The notes: a model not told the origin generated them from the letters alone. A stretch of 64,000 nucleotides of DNA from Hypoxylon rubiginosum (GCA_902806565.1 CADCXA010000068.1:1-64000), one strand, 5' to 3'; counted from the stretch's first letter, positions 46,926-57,787 are shown. Numbers and translations: made by a program.

Positions 46926-47554
46926 GAATCTTCTTGATTAAGGAAAAACAAAATGCAGGCGTGAGCGTGGGTGTGGGGTGTACGAGTTGAGATGTGCATA
47001 GTAGACATGGTTGGGGGGAGTCTGTAGGTAGCGAGTGCTATGTCCTGGAGAGGGCCGATTGCAAGAAAGTGGTTAATAGGAAGAGGCGACGAGGGGGCGA
47101 GAGCATAAGATAGGATAGAGTAGTAAAGAATGAACTACGGAAGCCTCGAAGTCTTCATTAAGCTTGAGATTCTGTTTGGCTTCATCGCCTCTTGCATTTG
47201 CGTTAGCACCTAGGTAGGGCTTGCATGGCTGTAGGTGGTTAATTAAATATTAAATAAAATGCAGTGGACTTATATATGTATTTTGACAGTGAAGGTGGTG
47301 GTATTATTATTCAGATTACTCGATCAGAGGTCCTAGATTTAGATAGCTTCAATTATGGGTATTAAAGGTTTGGTGTCAACAGGTCGAAGTGGAATACGGA
47401 GGCGCTTACCCACTAACTCCCCTATAATTAAAGCGACCGCCGTCAGAATGGTGTAGGAGTTCAGCTGCCCCGGACCTTTAATTTACTCCTTTGATATTAG
47501 ATAATAGCCAAGCTACTAATATTTTTCTATACTCATGCTGCCATTCGCCTGGCA
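46926..47554. other. Intergenic, nothing recognised
   Basis: The 3' flank of cwc22 is followed by AT-richer DNA with TTAATTAAATATTAAAT near 47240-47257. No gene was recognised. Confidence 0.4.
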
Positions 47555-48434
47555 ATGACACCACTTGGTTTTGGTATGATCCGTCGAGGTGGTATATTCG
47601 CATATCTACACGATTTCGTGCAGAAGCCGGCCGGGTGGACACCCAGCGGCAGTAACGAGGAGGCTCGCAGAGATCTGACGGCCGTGCTGCTCCCCTGCGG
47701 ACGCTTCAATCGGATAGCCGAGCGTCTGAGGTATCGGTTAATAGTTATCTCCCTGGTGCCCTCCAGCTACCACGAGAAGCACACCATTCGGTTCCACCGC
47801 TCCGTGACGGCGCGTCCGGGGCGTCCTACGTACTGCCGGACGCTCTATTTACGTCTACCTTAGTACCCAACGAGCCTTGCTAGAAAGATTCTGCTTTCGG
47901 CCAACGACAGGAACCTGTGCAGAACCTCCTCGGGACTACATTGGCTTCGAGAAAATTCAGGACATGCTGCTCCCGTATAAGAAGACGCTTCGCCACGTCG
48001 AGATCGATTGGCTGTGAATATCTGATGAGAAGCATAGCATTTTTCACGCGCGTACTTTCTCAAACCTCAAGTATTTCGAGCTCACCGAGGATAATTTCTG
48101 CTGCGCATCGAAAGCCGCGGCTTAGGCGCTGTTTGGCGGTTCTCTCCTGATTCTGATGTTGGACTGCTACATCAGGCGCACGTATCATAGCTTGGAAACG
48201 CTCCGGCCAAATGCGATCGAGTAGTGGGAGCAATTCTTGAAAGGAGTAGGCAAACTGCAAAACCAGCAGCCGGCGAAGAGGGAAGTCATCTTCAAGAATA
48301 CGAGCCGTGAATGGCGATGGCATCGGCGTCAGCCAGCGCCACGAACGCTCCTGGAATGTCTTGAGGACCTCAAAAGCCAGGCACAGGAATCTAGGGTGAA
48401 CTTCTCATATGAAATTGGTATCCAAGCAGAATAG
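47555..48434 (+). pseudogene. F-box protein pseudogene
   Basis: The first frame (47555-47863) contains sequence of fungal F-box proteins: RRDLTAVLLPCGRFNRIAE, RYRLIVIS, then FHRSVTARPGRPTYCRTLYL. After a frame change, a second frame from 47937 continues with YIGFEKIQDMLLPYKKTLRH, NLKYFELTEDN, and a WEQFLKGVGKL and LECLEDLKSQAQES end typical of these proteins. The second frame contains three stops: TGA after EIDWL, TAG after SKAAA, and TAG before WEQF. It closes with TAG at 48432-48434. Intact homologues would be substrate adaptors of SCF ubiquitin ligases. The reading shows one frameshift or lost intron plus three nonsense codons, so the gene is dead. No start could be chosen with confidence. 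Confidence 0.68.
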
Positions 48435-48980
48435 CATGACCTATGTACCGTACGAACACTGCCTTGAATCTGTCTGATAATGAACTGAGAACACACCTCG
48501 CGATTAGAATATTAACGCGTAGTATCACAATGGGTACTACACTTTTCACCCATCACGAGACAAATTCACACCGTGTTACTGAAGTAGGGAAATATTGCAG
48601 CTAGCCAGCGAGGCTGCGGCCGTAGGATTCGGGGCGCGCGGGTTGCCATTCTCATTGCTGGACATACTAGGGTAGTATAGGCACCAGAGGCACATGTCTG
48701 CGCCGCATCCCACATAGGAGAAGCCAATAACGAATCCCGAACCCCTGGTAGGTACCACTGTCGCACAAAAGATCACACCGAGGCCCCGTCAATTGAAGTC
48801 CCCGATAGCGAGTCCACGGGGCATTTCTACCAAACCTACGTTTTAAATGGCAATTCGCATTTCTTAAGTCAACGAATGGTAAAATAGTCGAAGTCCATTC
48901 TTTAATCGCTAAACACTCAGGCACTTTATATACCTAGATAGATAGAACAACCACCAAATTTGTCCCAATTATCACCAATC
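48435..48980. other. Intergenic, nothing recognised
   Basis: This 546-bp spacer lies before the epoxide hydrolase. CACTTTATATACC at 48922 and following may be part of the core promoter. Nothing else was recognised. Confidence 0.4.
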
Positions 48981-50302
48981 ATGGCCTCCGCTTCCGATTC
49001 TGCCCCCGCGGTCCAGCCGTACAAGATCGCGGTTTCAGATGCGGCCCTGGAGCGGCTACAGGCGAAGCTAGCGCTAACCACGTTCCCGCACGAGACCGAC
49101 TTCTCCGACGATTGGAAGTACGGCGCCCCGCTCACCGATATTAAGCGGCTCGTCGGCGCCTGGCGGGAGACGTACGATTGGCGCCGCGCCGAGGCCGACC
49201 TCAACGCTAAGCTCCCGCAGTTCACCACGACGGTGTCCGTGGACGGCCACGAGGACCTCAAGATCCACTTCGTGCACAAGCGGAGCGACAGCCCCGATGC
49301 CATCCCGCTCCTGTTCTGCCACGGCTGTGAGTCTTACTCTCCTCTTCCCAGTGTCATTGTATATAAATAAGGTATAGCCTGACCTAACCTTCGCCAAAAA
49401 AAGGGCCTGGCAACTTTCTCGAGGTCCTAAAGATCCTACCACTACTCACGTCTACGGGCAAGGACGGCGAGCCCAGCTTCCACGTGGTGGCGCCGTCGCT
49501 GCCGAACTACGGGTTCTCGCAGGGGACGTCGAAGCCCGGGTTCGGGCTGGCGCAGTACGCCGAGGTGTGCCACAAGCTGATGGTGCGGCTGGGGTACTCC
49601 CGGTACGTGACGCAGGGCGGGGACTGGGGGTTCTTCATCACGCGGATGATGGGGAGCCAGTACCCGTCGCACGTGCTTGGCTCGCACATGAACCTGATCC
49701 TGACGGCGCCGCCGTCGCCCCTGTGGAACCCCTTATTGACATTGCAGCACGTGCTGGGGCGGTACACGGCGGAGGAGAAGGCCGGGCTGGCCCGGTCGAG
49801 CTGGTTCCGGGCCGAGGGCAGCGGGTACAACCAGCTGCAGGGGACGAAGCCGCACACGCCCGGGTTCGCGCTCGCCGACAGCCCCACGGCGCTGCTGGCG
49901 TGGGTCTACGAGAAGCTGCGCGAGTGGACGGACGCGTACCCGTGGACGGACGAGGAGATACTCACGTGGATCAGCATATACGCCTTCAGCGACGCCGGCC
50001 CGGACGCCAGCGTGCGCATCTACTACGAGAACCTGCACCCGGCGGACGACGGCCAGAAGACGGGGTTCCTGCGGTACAACGCCGGCGTGCCGCTCGGCCT
50101 CTCGTACTTCCCCAAGGACGTCATCGCGCTGCCGAGCTCCTGGGCCCGGACGCTCCTCGGGCCCGTGGTCTTCGACCGGCGCCACGACCGGGGCGGCCAC
50201 TTCGCCGCGTACGAGGTGCCCGAGCTGCTCGTCGCCGACGTCAGGAAGACGTTTGGGGAGGACGGCGCTGGGCCTAAGATTCGTAAGGCTCTCGGTTCTT
50301 GA
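48981..50302 (+). CDS. Epoxide hydrolase, EHN-type
   Basis: Two exons (48981-49326, 49404-50302; 77-bp intron, donor GTGAGT, branch CTAAC, acceptor AAAG) encode 414 residues. An N-terminal EHN domain (YKIAVSDAALERLQAKLALT, then WRETYDWRRAEADLN) precedes an alpha/beta hydrolase. The oxyanion motif HGWPG at residues 114-118 is completed by the splice. The nucleophile is Asp at about 189 in GGDWG, and the base is His at about 381 in RGGHFAAYE. This is the microsomal-type epoxide hydrolase layout. It adds water to epoxides in detoxification, aromatic or lipid epoxide catabolism, or metabolite tailoring. No signal peptide or membrane anchor is evident. The coding sequence is very GC-rich. It is 460 bp upstream of a codirectional NTF2-like gene. 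Confidence 0.9.
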
Positions 50303-50761
50303 GGTTTCTGTCGTCTTGACGTGATTGAGCGGGAAAGAGAATTAATTGGAAAGGGGGAGGCCGTGTAACCTGATTTTGATATATGGGGGTCTCTAATTTA
50401 GCAACTGGGATTTTCTAATGGTCTGCCCTACTACCGGTGAGAACACAGCTAACTAGTGAAGCTGGTAATGTCATGATTTATCTAGGGAAAATCAGACGAT
50501 GTCACCTGTTTCCAGTCCAAACTGATATAAATTTATGGTCTACTTACATTGTCACTACCTATTTAACCTCACTATGTCTAAACTCGAGCTTTCAATTCAA
50601 GCAGGGCATCCCGCATTATCTAATACGTATTCAATTACGGTGACGTCACCCGCTTGATTCAAATCAAAGCCGGCCCTCATCGGCTCTATCAATTCCAAGA
50701 CATCCCAAAGTTCCATCCTACTTCATATCATCTCGATTCTTCCATAACACTTTCGGCGAAC
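50303..50761. promoter_or_regulatory. Spacer upstream of second NTF2-like gene
   Basis: These 459 bp lie between two codirectional genes. The plus strand has AT-rich DNA near 50525-50650 and a TGACGTCA palindrome at 50641-50648, the consensus for CREB/ATF-type bZIP factors. Binding is not shown. Confidence 0.4.
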
Positions 50762-51244
50762 ATGCCCCATCACAAGCGCGCAGACCTCCTCGCAGCCGCG
50801 ACGTCCTTCTGCGAGAGCTTCGCGCAGAAGAAACCGCCGGACGAGATCCTCAGTCACTTCTCTACCGCCGCCTCGCCCGACGGCAACGACGTAGTAGTGG
50901 CCTACGAGCACGGCCTACCGGAACTAGCGCCGTTTCTAGGCCGCGAGTTCCGCGGGCGCGACGGCGTGCGGGAGTATTTCGAGGTCGTCGCGTCGTGCCT
51001 GAGCTACGACGGCATGCGGTTCGCGGACTACGTGGTCGACGCCGCGGAGAACCGCGTCGCGGTCCGGGGCACGGCTCGGTTCACGTGGACGGCGACGGGC
51101 GATAGCTGGGACGAGGTGTTTGCGTACGCGCTGAAGTTCGACGATCAGAGGAAGGTGGTCAGGTACGAGGTCTGGGCTGATTCTGGGGCTGCTTATCTCG
51201 CGAGTAAAGGCCGGCTGAAGGAGTTAAGGGGGGAGCGGGCATAG
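50762..51244 (+). CDS. SnoaL/NTF2-like small protein
   Basis: A single exon encodes 160 residues from the ATG at 50762. A N-terminal helix (DLLAAATSFCESFAQKKPPD) is followed by ILSHFSTAA, LAPFLGREFRGRDGVREYFE, and paired strands RVAVRGTARFTWTATGDSWD then EVFAYALKFDDQRKVVRYEV. This is the usual SnoaL-like cone fold with a pocket. Function is unknown; relatives include polyketide cyclases and small isomerases. Third positions are strongly GC-rich, like the epoxide hydrolase just upstream. The two may form a functional pair, but only proximity and composition support that. It is unlike the NTF2-like gene at 36168 in sequence. Confidence 0.8.
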   Translation: MPHHKRADLLAAATSFCESFAQKKPPDEILSHFSTAASPDGNDVVVAYEHGLPELAPFLGREFRGRDGVREYFEVVASCLSYDGMRFADYVVDAAENRVAVRGTARFTWTATGDSWDEVFAYALKFDDQRKVVRYEVWADSGAAYLASKGRLKELRGERA

Positions 51245-52428
51245 TTGGGCATGTATGCTTCATCGTAAGGCGGAGCCTCTTGATGGACTGTTGGCTCTCT
51301 CTATTGCTGATGTAATTGTTCAGCGTTTCAATATGTCAAATAAAGCCGAACATCACTAGATACTTGATGATTGCTTGATAGTGTTTGGCCTTTCTTTTTG
51401 AATTGTTACGAGTCATAATAAGAGCATCAGTTTGAATACCTGTTGAGAACTTGAGGGCTTGCTTAAACTAGGAGACTTTACTTCAGGTAATAGCTGAGAC
51501 GTGCGAGCTCTTTTGCCAGCCCTTTGCCTCCCCTTACTGGGCCATTATATAAATTATCAGAAACATGACAACGTCCACCAGAATTCGTGACTTTTATCGT
51601 TGTGGTATTTTATATATACAGCCTTTATATATCTTCACTTGCTCAATGGGCTGGAAAGAAAGCTCATCCTATAGGTCACAAGGATGCTATGATTCGAGGA
51701 GTTTTCCATGAATATTAAAACTATATATGGAACCCCCTCTAAAGGGATAATAATTCATGGTGCTAGATGAAAAATGCTACGGAGAACCTCTAAAGATTCC
51801 TTGAATGATATTAGTCACGAGTGTAATGCAGGTTCGTCTGATCATATTCTATTTTAGCTATGTGAATGAAGAGAAGTCAGTTCAAGGTTTCAACACTGGG
51901 CGTGAGATTTTGATTGTCTTTTTAACAAGTTTGTAACGATTGATACAACCTGAATACATAGGTACGTATCGATGTTGTGAAGACGAGATACGCGGATACG
52001 CGTCCTGTACTATTTGCACGACTGCTACTGCCTTCGTTCTTGCCAATGTATCGAATATGTCTGCAATGTATTGCACTGCCTTAGGTACCACCTGAATACG
52101 AGGTAGGCGTATGATAGCTAAGGTACCAAATTACCATAGATACCTATTCCCTTCAGACGCGACGCGATGGCGTGTGTAGAAGGTAGGTACGAACCTCAAC
52201 TTTTCGCGTCTCTCGGTTGCGCCGCAACGTCCTTTCCCAGCAACGTTTTGACGCGTCGGATATGTTGTGTTTTACGCCATAATTCAGTTCTACTTTTCTT
52301 TCCTCTTCACCGCGCCCGATACTTTTCTTCCTTGGGCTACTGTTCTCTTGATCCGTTGTATTTTTCATGTGTAGCGGCCAACTGTTCGCCACTCCCGCCA
52401 ACCTGTAAGAGTGAGAAGAGAATAGGTT
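51245..52428. other. Intergenic, nothing recognised
   Basis: This 1.2-kb AT-richer stretch contains GGTACC and TACCTA words near 52084-52150. A possible untranslated intron donor (GTAAGA) lies at 52405, just before the next gene. No gene was recognised. Confidence 0.4.
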
Positions 52429-53826
52429 ATGTCGCTAGTCATGTCTTCTACAATCGAGGAGATGGGTTTGCCCATCTTATGCCCCCAATATCAAGGCAGC
52501 GAGCTGATCAAGCAACTCGTTACGACCTGGCCTGATGATATCGTGGACACTCCGGCTAGTCGTCTCATCTGTTTCACTGCAGCTATCTTTCGATGGATGG
52601 CAAGTATTCTCGAAGAGGGATCTCAAGCACCGAAACTCGGCCCGTCGAACGCACTACTGGCATTCTCCCTTGCAGAGTTCCCAGTCCACACTGACCAGAA
52701 GACGGTTGAGGTGTTCAGCAACGCCATTTTGGCCTGTTCCCGCCTATTCCATGGCGTCTGGCCTGAGGATCACAGAACGAACTTGTTCGATATGCTAGAG
52801 AACGAGCTAATTCGCAAGGTCTTTTGGTCCGAACTCTACAATCTGATCTACAAGATCCCCGTGTGGGCAGATTGCCACGGCACGATCGATCTTCTCGAAT
52901 GGCCTGTCGACAAGATTGCTAAAGCTGGGCTCATCTACCTTGACGATCCTCGCGAGTTGGCCGCGTCCGTCCAGGATAAGCTGGGACTCTTCAAGCACAC
53001 AGAGCCGGACACGTACCTCTTCCTAAGCCCGACACCGCCGCAGTTCATCCGCGTCCACTGGGACAACAAGTCGGACTTCTCGCTCCCTAAGGGCGAGTCG
53101 GCCTTCAAAACCCTAGAAGCGTTTGAACTATCAGCTCAGACTGCGCATCTTGAACAAGGCTGTCTTTCGTTCAATACCTCCACAACGGGTTACCGCCTGA
53201 TCTGTTGTGTGAAGATCCCACGAATCGGAGAGGAACACTATGCGCCGCACTTTTACGCATGTGATGGACGTTACTTCATCCCGCCGACTCGCGAAGTGCA
53301 ACGTGACTGGTCCTGCAACGACCCTGGTAGTTACTATCTGATCTACCACAAGTCCGACACACAGCGACGTGTGTCGTTGGAAAGGGCGGTTCCCTTCCCT
53401 AGCATAGGAGAGGCGCGACGCAAAGATTCATTGGCAGTCATCGCTAAGCCCAATCCGCCGTCGTTCATCGCTTCACCAAGAACGCCTTTCAAGTTCAATC
53501 GTCGCGCAACCTTCAACACTCCTCGCACGCCCCAACCGCGCGCACGTGCGTCTACCCCGGCAGGCCCCTCGACTGACAGAGTCAGATCGAACACCCTACC
53601 GCCGAGACCATCCCAAGTGCCTACCGGACCGCGCCAGCCCCACCAAAAGTTCGACTTCTCCTCTGTCAATGCTGAACGACCTCCGCATGAGGTGGTGTCG
53701 GCGAAGAGAAAGGGAGAGACCGTCCAGATCCGCCAGAGCAAGCCATCTCCGCCTCGAAAGAAGCGCAAGTCTGACCACTGTTCTGATGCTTCGGAGAAAG
53801 AGCCTTGGAAGAACTGGCGTAAGTGA
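52429..53826 (+). CDS. Uncharacterised protein with basic C-terminus
   Basis: A single frame of 465 residues starts at ATG 52429; a second ATG lies four codons later. I do not recognise a domain. The first 300 residues look globular with alternating helices and aromatic strands (FIRVHWDNKSDFSLPKGESA, GYRLICCVKIPRIGEEHYAP). The last 150 are disordered, rich in Pro, Arg, Ser and Thr, and carry repeated T/S-P sites (SPRTPFK, NTPRTPQPR). They end in a probable bipartite nuclear localisation signal (KRKGE, then PPRKKRKSD). A nuclear role is plausible from the tail only. It reads on the strand opposite the next gene, convergent with it. It could be a lineage-restricted fungal gene. Confidence 0.65.
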   Translation: MSLVMSSTIEEMGLPILCPQYQGSELIKQLVTTWPDDIVDTPASRLICFTAAIFRWMASILEEGSQAPKLGPSNALLAFSLAEFPVHTDQKTVEVFSNAILACSRLFHGVWPEDHRTNLFDMLENELIRKVFWSELYNLIYKIPVWADCHGTIDLLEWPVDKIAKAGLIYLDDPRELAASVQDKLGLFKHTEPDTYLFLSPTPPQFIRVHWDNKSDFSLPKGESAFKTLEAFELSAQTAHLEQGCLSFNTSTTGYRLICCVKIPRIGEEHYAPHFYACDGRYFIPPTREVQRDWSCNDPGSYYLIYHKSDTQRRVSLERAVPFPSIGEARRKDSLAVIAKPNPPSFIASPRTPFKFNRRATFNTPRTPQPRARASTPAGPSTDRVRSNTLPPRPSQVPTGPRQPHQKFDFSSVNAERPPHEVVSAKRKGETVQIRQSKPSPPRKKRKSDHCSDASEKEPWKNWRK

Positions 53827-54881
53827 CTTCACTACGACTGACAGCTTCTTTTGAGTGCGTGTAGGCAGGGGAAACCGGGAGAGTACCGGTTTCGTGAGCC
53901 GGAATAAGGTGTGCTGGATGGAGTCGGATTTCGTCACGTATGACAGAAACAGGAAGATACCACTGGAAGTTCGTTTGAGCTCGGCTATGATTGTAAGGAT
54001 TGATGTATGATTTCTCGGGCTTCGGTTGCACTTACGAAAAATGGAAAAAATAGAAGGGAAAAAATGGAAGAGATTCGAGTGCATTAAGCACCTGCTTTGA
54101 TGCGCATGGATAGGTTGTCAATGGTTCGAATGCTTCTAATATCTCGATGCGTGGTTGACTGTCCGATTGCATGAGGAGGGTTAGCTAGTAAATGATCAAA
54201 GAAAGGGGTGACCACTTGCTTACATAATCAAATTACCCCTATTTCTTTCGTGAACACATTCCTCTCCTCTCTAACCACCTCTCCATAGAATTTCAAAAAA
54301 CGGTAAGTACTGTAAATGAAATACATAAACACTGGAAGTTCTATGAAGTAGCTGTGATGGGGGATGTCATTATCGTAGATATGAGAAAGCTATTTCTCCA
54401 TACACCTCAACCCTTTTTCATCTAATGTAATATGATGAAGATCCTTCCATAAAGAGCATTCATCATTATTTCCTGCTTAAAATGGATTCCTTCTTGAGTA
54501 ACCTTTCACCAAGGTATGTCGCTGCGACGGTTCCGATTTAATTCATAACTGTTGTCTCTTGCCGCTTGTTCTTCCATCCCCTTGCACCAGCGGTACGGGC
54601 GTTGCTGCTGACTCAGCCCTCGATTCGGGGCTACCACATTACCAGTCGACATATGTAACTTACTTATCACGGTCCTCGTAAAGAACTTCGCCGTAATTAA
54701 TAATATCTGTTGTAAAATGGGAATACAATGAACAATGATAGTATATGGGTGTTGGTTTTCTATAATTGCCTTATACTGCCCGTCAAGGAAGTCTTATTAA
54801 CCTAGCTAGGGGGCACGGATGACGTGACCTGCAACAATATTACATGACGGCGATGAGGGATATAGGATGTAGTGAATACCT
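53827..54881. terminator. Convergent intergenic region
   Basis: These 1.05 kb lie between the stop codons of two convergent genes. No coding signal was seen. The region is moderately AT-rich with no repeat that I could define. Confidence 0.35.
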
Positions 54882-56138
54882 TCATTCAAAGAAGGGACCT
54901 GGCTGCACAATCGGCTCCAGACGGGCGTTGTACCATGGAAGCTCATTGCTGACTGTTTGAAGATGGTAAAGGCGGCCGCAAATTTGGATCAGGGCATGCA
55001 GTACGCGTGTCTTGGAAGTAATGCGCCGACAGTGGAAAGATAGACAGGAGGCGGGTGGGATATTCTGAGGAAATGCAACGCGCCCGATCATGTGCCAGTC
55101 GTTGGGTGCAGACTGCGTGCGGACGAAGTGAAAGATCCCCCTCTCCGCCGAGGGCACTAGCAGGTCAAGCTGGTTTTTATCATGATTACGATCAGTGATA
55201 AGTACCGGGTTTCCCGTCACCTCGCCCGGATGTAGGATCCTAGTAGAAGTCTTGCCTTCCCACTTCCAGCCACTAGAGTAATCCTCACGGAAGGGACCCT
55301 GAACGACGTTGAGTTGGCCTCTTGAAATGCAGACCGCCACGAGTTCTGTCTTGGAATCGGTAGTGTCGCCGATGGAGTTGTGCACCGCTGTGACGGAGAC
55401 GGCTGAAATTATACCCAAATCAGTGGCAAGATGATCTGCATCCTCCCACTCTGTTGATGCAGAGTTATTACAAGACTTAGAATTCATCGAGAAGGGAAGG
55501 CCAGGCTCGATTGAGCGCAAAGCTGTTGTTGATGTATGAAGCAGACCACCAGACTGGCATGGGACGACCAGGCTCCATCGATCGCTGCTTCCGAGCGTGT
55601 TGCTGCTGCTTTTCACAACCGTCGGCTTGCCCGTAACCTTGCGTCCTGCCAGAGGATGCGAAGTGTCTGGTAGAAACGAAGAATTATCCTTGTCGGTGAG
55701 ATAGAAACTGTATAGGACACCGCCCGAAACGCAGTATAGGTAAAGCCGCGATCGATCCTGGGAATCATATCCCGAGTACAGCGCCAGGCCTGAGACGGTT
55801 AATTCATTAAGCGCCACTTGCGCACTGGGAATTGGGCGAGGCTCGGACCATGGTGTGGCGGCGAGGTCTCGTACGCGCCTGAAGTAGAAAAGGCCATTGG
55901 GGCCGGCGGCAACGACCTCTTCTGAGTCTGTCGCAGCGAACTGCCCAATAGAGGGATACGGCTGTCTCCACGAAGTAGTGCTCAACGGTGTAAGATTCAA
56001 TGGTCCAGGTGGAATGTTTGTAGAACTAGACTGGCTGATGGTGCTTGCTCTTGATGTGGAAGGTGTGGGAATTGGCGTGTCTGATTCTGTCGACGTGGGC
56101 GAGTCAAAGCCGTAGCCCGCCGAAGATGCGTTGTTCAT
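54882..56138 (-). CDS. Beta-propeller-like protein, possible lectin fold
   Basis: An intronless frame of 418 residues starts at ATG 56138. A Ser/Thr/Pro-rich N-terminus (about 1-50) lacks a clear signal peptide. The rest contains recurring strands of propeller character separated by 45-60 residues: GPNGLFYFRRVRDLAATPWS, then SGGVLYSFYLTDKDNSS, SGGLLHTSTTALRS, ISRGQLNVVQGPF, ERGIFHFVRTQSAPNDW and CGRLYHLQTVSNELPWYN. This spacing resembles fungal fucose-lectin-like or PLL-like propellers, but sugar-binding residues cannot be assigned by eye. An intracellular or non-classically secreted scaffold or lectin is possible. It is unrelated to its neighbours. Confidence 0.68.
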   Translation of the reverse strand: MNNASSAGYGFDSPTSTESDTPIPTPSTSRASTISQSSSTNIPPGPLNLTPLSTTSWRQPYPSIGQFAATDSEEVVAAGPNGLFYFRRVRDLAATPWSEPRPIPSAQVALNELTVSGLALYSGYDSQDRSRLYLYCVSGGVLYSFYLTDKDNSSFLPDTSHPLAGRKVTGKPTVVKSSSNTLGSSDRWSLVVPCQSGGLLHTSTTALRSIEPGLPFSMNSKSCNNSASTEWEDADHLATDLGIISAVSVTAVHNSIGDTTDSKTELVAVCISRGQLNVVQGPFREDYSSGWKWEGKTSTRILHPGEVTGNPVLITDRNHDKNQLDLLVPSAERGIFHFVRTQSAPNDWHMIGRVAFPQNIPPASCLSFHCRRITSKTRVLHALIQICGRLYHLQTVSNELPWYNARLEPIVQPGPFFE

Positions 56139-56552
56139 TTTGCACTGTCGAGCCTGATGCTCTCGTACACGGCGGTTTCTTCGGTAGTATTCGGTGTTGG
56201 AGAGTCGCCTACTTTCTTGTAGACGATTACAGAGTTAGGTTGATGATGATGATTCGGTGTGACGCCTTGGGAGAAATGATGAGGTTCTGCAAAACCCGCT
56301 TTTTAATCTCGGATTGTGACGGATGTTGGGGTGGTTAGGTACATAATCCCCGCTGCTTCAGCACTAATAGCACCCCCAAATAAATAAAACACAGGCCACC
56401 TAAATGCTAAATTTTAGGTACCTAAGGTACATACATATACATTTCCCAGTTCTTCCATACCTTATTGCGCTATGATGTGGTGCGCGATGCTTCCGTTTCT
56501 GGATCCCAACACTTCCAACTTTGGAAGCTTCTATGCCGAGTAGCCATCATCT
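56139..56552. other. Intergenic, nothing recognised
   Basis: The upstream region of the propeller gene carries TTAGGTACCTAAGGTACATA at 56415-56434, a near-palindrome of the TAGGTACC class seen elsewhere in the window. No gene was recognised. Confidence 0.4.
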
Positions 56553-57508
56553 TGTATGCAAGACGTCGCTGCCGAGTTTGTGCTTGGAAAATGCTATAAC
56601 AATCTTGAAGTTGATGTCCCGAATTCAATACCGAGCTAGCCACCACCCCAAGAACTCGAGCAGCCTTTGGCGCACAACCAAGCATGTTCGCTTGCACGGT
56701 CCGTTGAGCAAATCCCTCCCCATGTCATTCGTCGAGAAGGTATCCAACGACGGCGCCAAGGCATTTCTCGCCTTTATCAAGGTTAGTTGACTTGGTCTAA
56801 ACACCACTCGCACGTCGTCGCCTCGACACATATATCCAGCCCTAAAATATTAGGTAGGACATGGCCAGAATCAGCTCGGAAATCCACTCCGTGTCCTGAC
56901 GTTGTACCATATATACAGCAGCTTCGAGGTACTCCGCCGCCTGAGGACGGAGCTCGCCGCCGCTGCCCGACAGAAGAGCGCGGGGTCCGATCTCTGCCTG
57001 TCGGAGCTCGAGCAGCTGCCGTACCTTACGGCCGTCCTGATAGAAGGACTGCGGCTCAGCCCGGCTATCGCTACGCGCGACGCGCGCGCGGCGCCGGACC
57101 GCGATCTGCACTACGAGGGATGGCGCATCCCTGTCGGGACACAGGTCGGGATGACCACGATCCTGGTGCACCACTACCCGGATCTGTATCCGGACCAGGC
57201 CCGGTTCAATCCCGAGAAGTGGATGGGTATGGACGTGCGGAAGAAGTCCGAGAAGACGTGCGCGCCGTTTTCGAGGGGCCGGAGGATTTGCATGAGGATG
57301 TAGTGAGTTGGCACTCTTCTATTCGCCCCTATTCGTTCCTGTCGGGGGATATATCATGTCCTTAGTTGCTGGTATGTATCAAGGCCGGTTTCGCTTCACC
57401 AATCACTCGCTTATTGTAGTCTTGCGTGGGCGCAGCTGTATGTGGCTGTGGCTGCGCTTGTTCCGCGCTTCGACTTTATATTCGACTCTTCGGCTATCAG
57501 GGATGTGA
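56553..57508 (+). pseudogene. Cytochrome P450 relic
   Basis: Pieces of a fungal P450 lie in order but in different frames. At 56554 and following, one frame reads QDVAAEFVLGKCYNNLEVDV and then stops. At 56700-56780, another reads KSLPMSFVEKV and GAKAFLAFIK, ending at a GTTAGT donor. From about 56889, VLTLYHIYSSFEVLRRLRTE leads to ELEQLPYLTAVLIEGLRLSP (ExxR), ARFNPEKW and the haem loop FSRGRRICMR. After a TAG and a putative intron, LAWAQLYVAVAALVPRFDF closes the protein near 57508. The invariant Gly after the haem Cys is Arg. The N-terminal half, the I-helix core and about 100 residues are missing. Relatives are monooxygenases of secondary metabolism. This copy cannot be functional. Confidence 0.75.
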
Positions 57509-57763
57509 AGTAGACCAGCCATCAATTCATCATTGGAACTTTGAGAGAGAATGGTCTCAGAGCAACGATCAAGAAACTTGATGGGTTGGTATAGCGTGCT
57601 TGAAGTGGTTCAGGGCCGACATGGGACTATTATCATTTACGTAACGTATTGTCGCGCCTTTTCGTCAGGATGCGGAGCTGGCGATTGCGCGCACTTTCAC
57701 CATCTCGTCCTTATTACCCCTACAATATTAGGGTAGATTAAATAGTGCATACTAGCTGCGCAA

Positions 57764-57787
57764 CCCGTCCGCGCAAGCGCGGCCGGG
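57764..57787. other. GC hairpin left of C-rich array
   Basis: CCCGTCCGCGC and GCGCGGCCGGG, separated by AA, pair over 11 bp with one mismatch. The perfect inner part is CCGCGC/GCGCGG. It lies about 35 bp before the C-rich array. Confidence 0.6.

Noticed and set aside
49567..50277. 236-codon frame in another phase of the epoxide hydrolase
   Set aside because: It is an Arg/Ala/Gly-rich shadow of GC-rich coding DNA; the in-frame protein has GGDWG and GGHF motifs.
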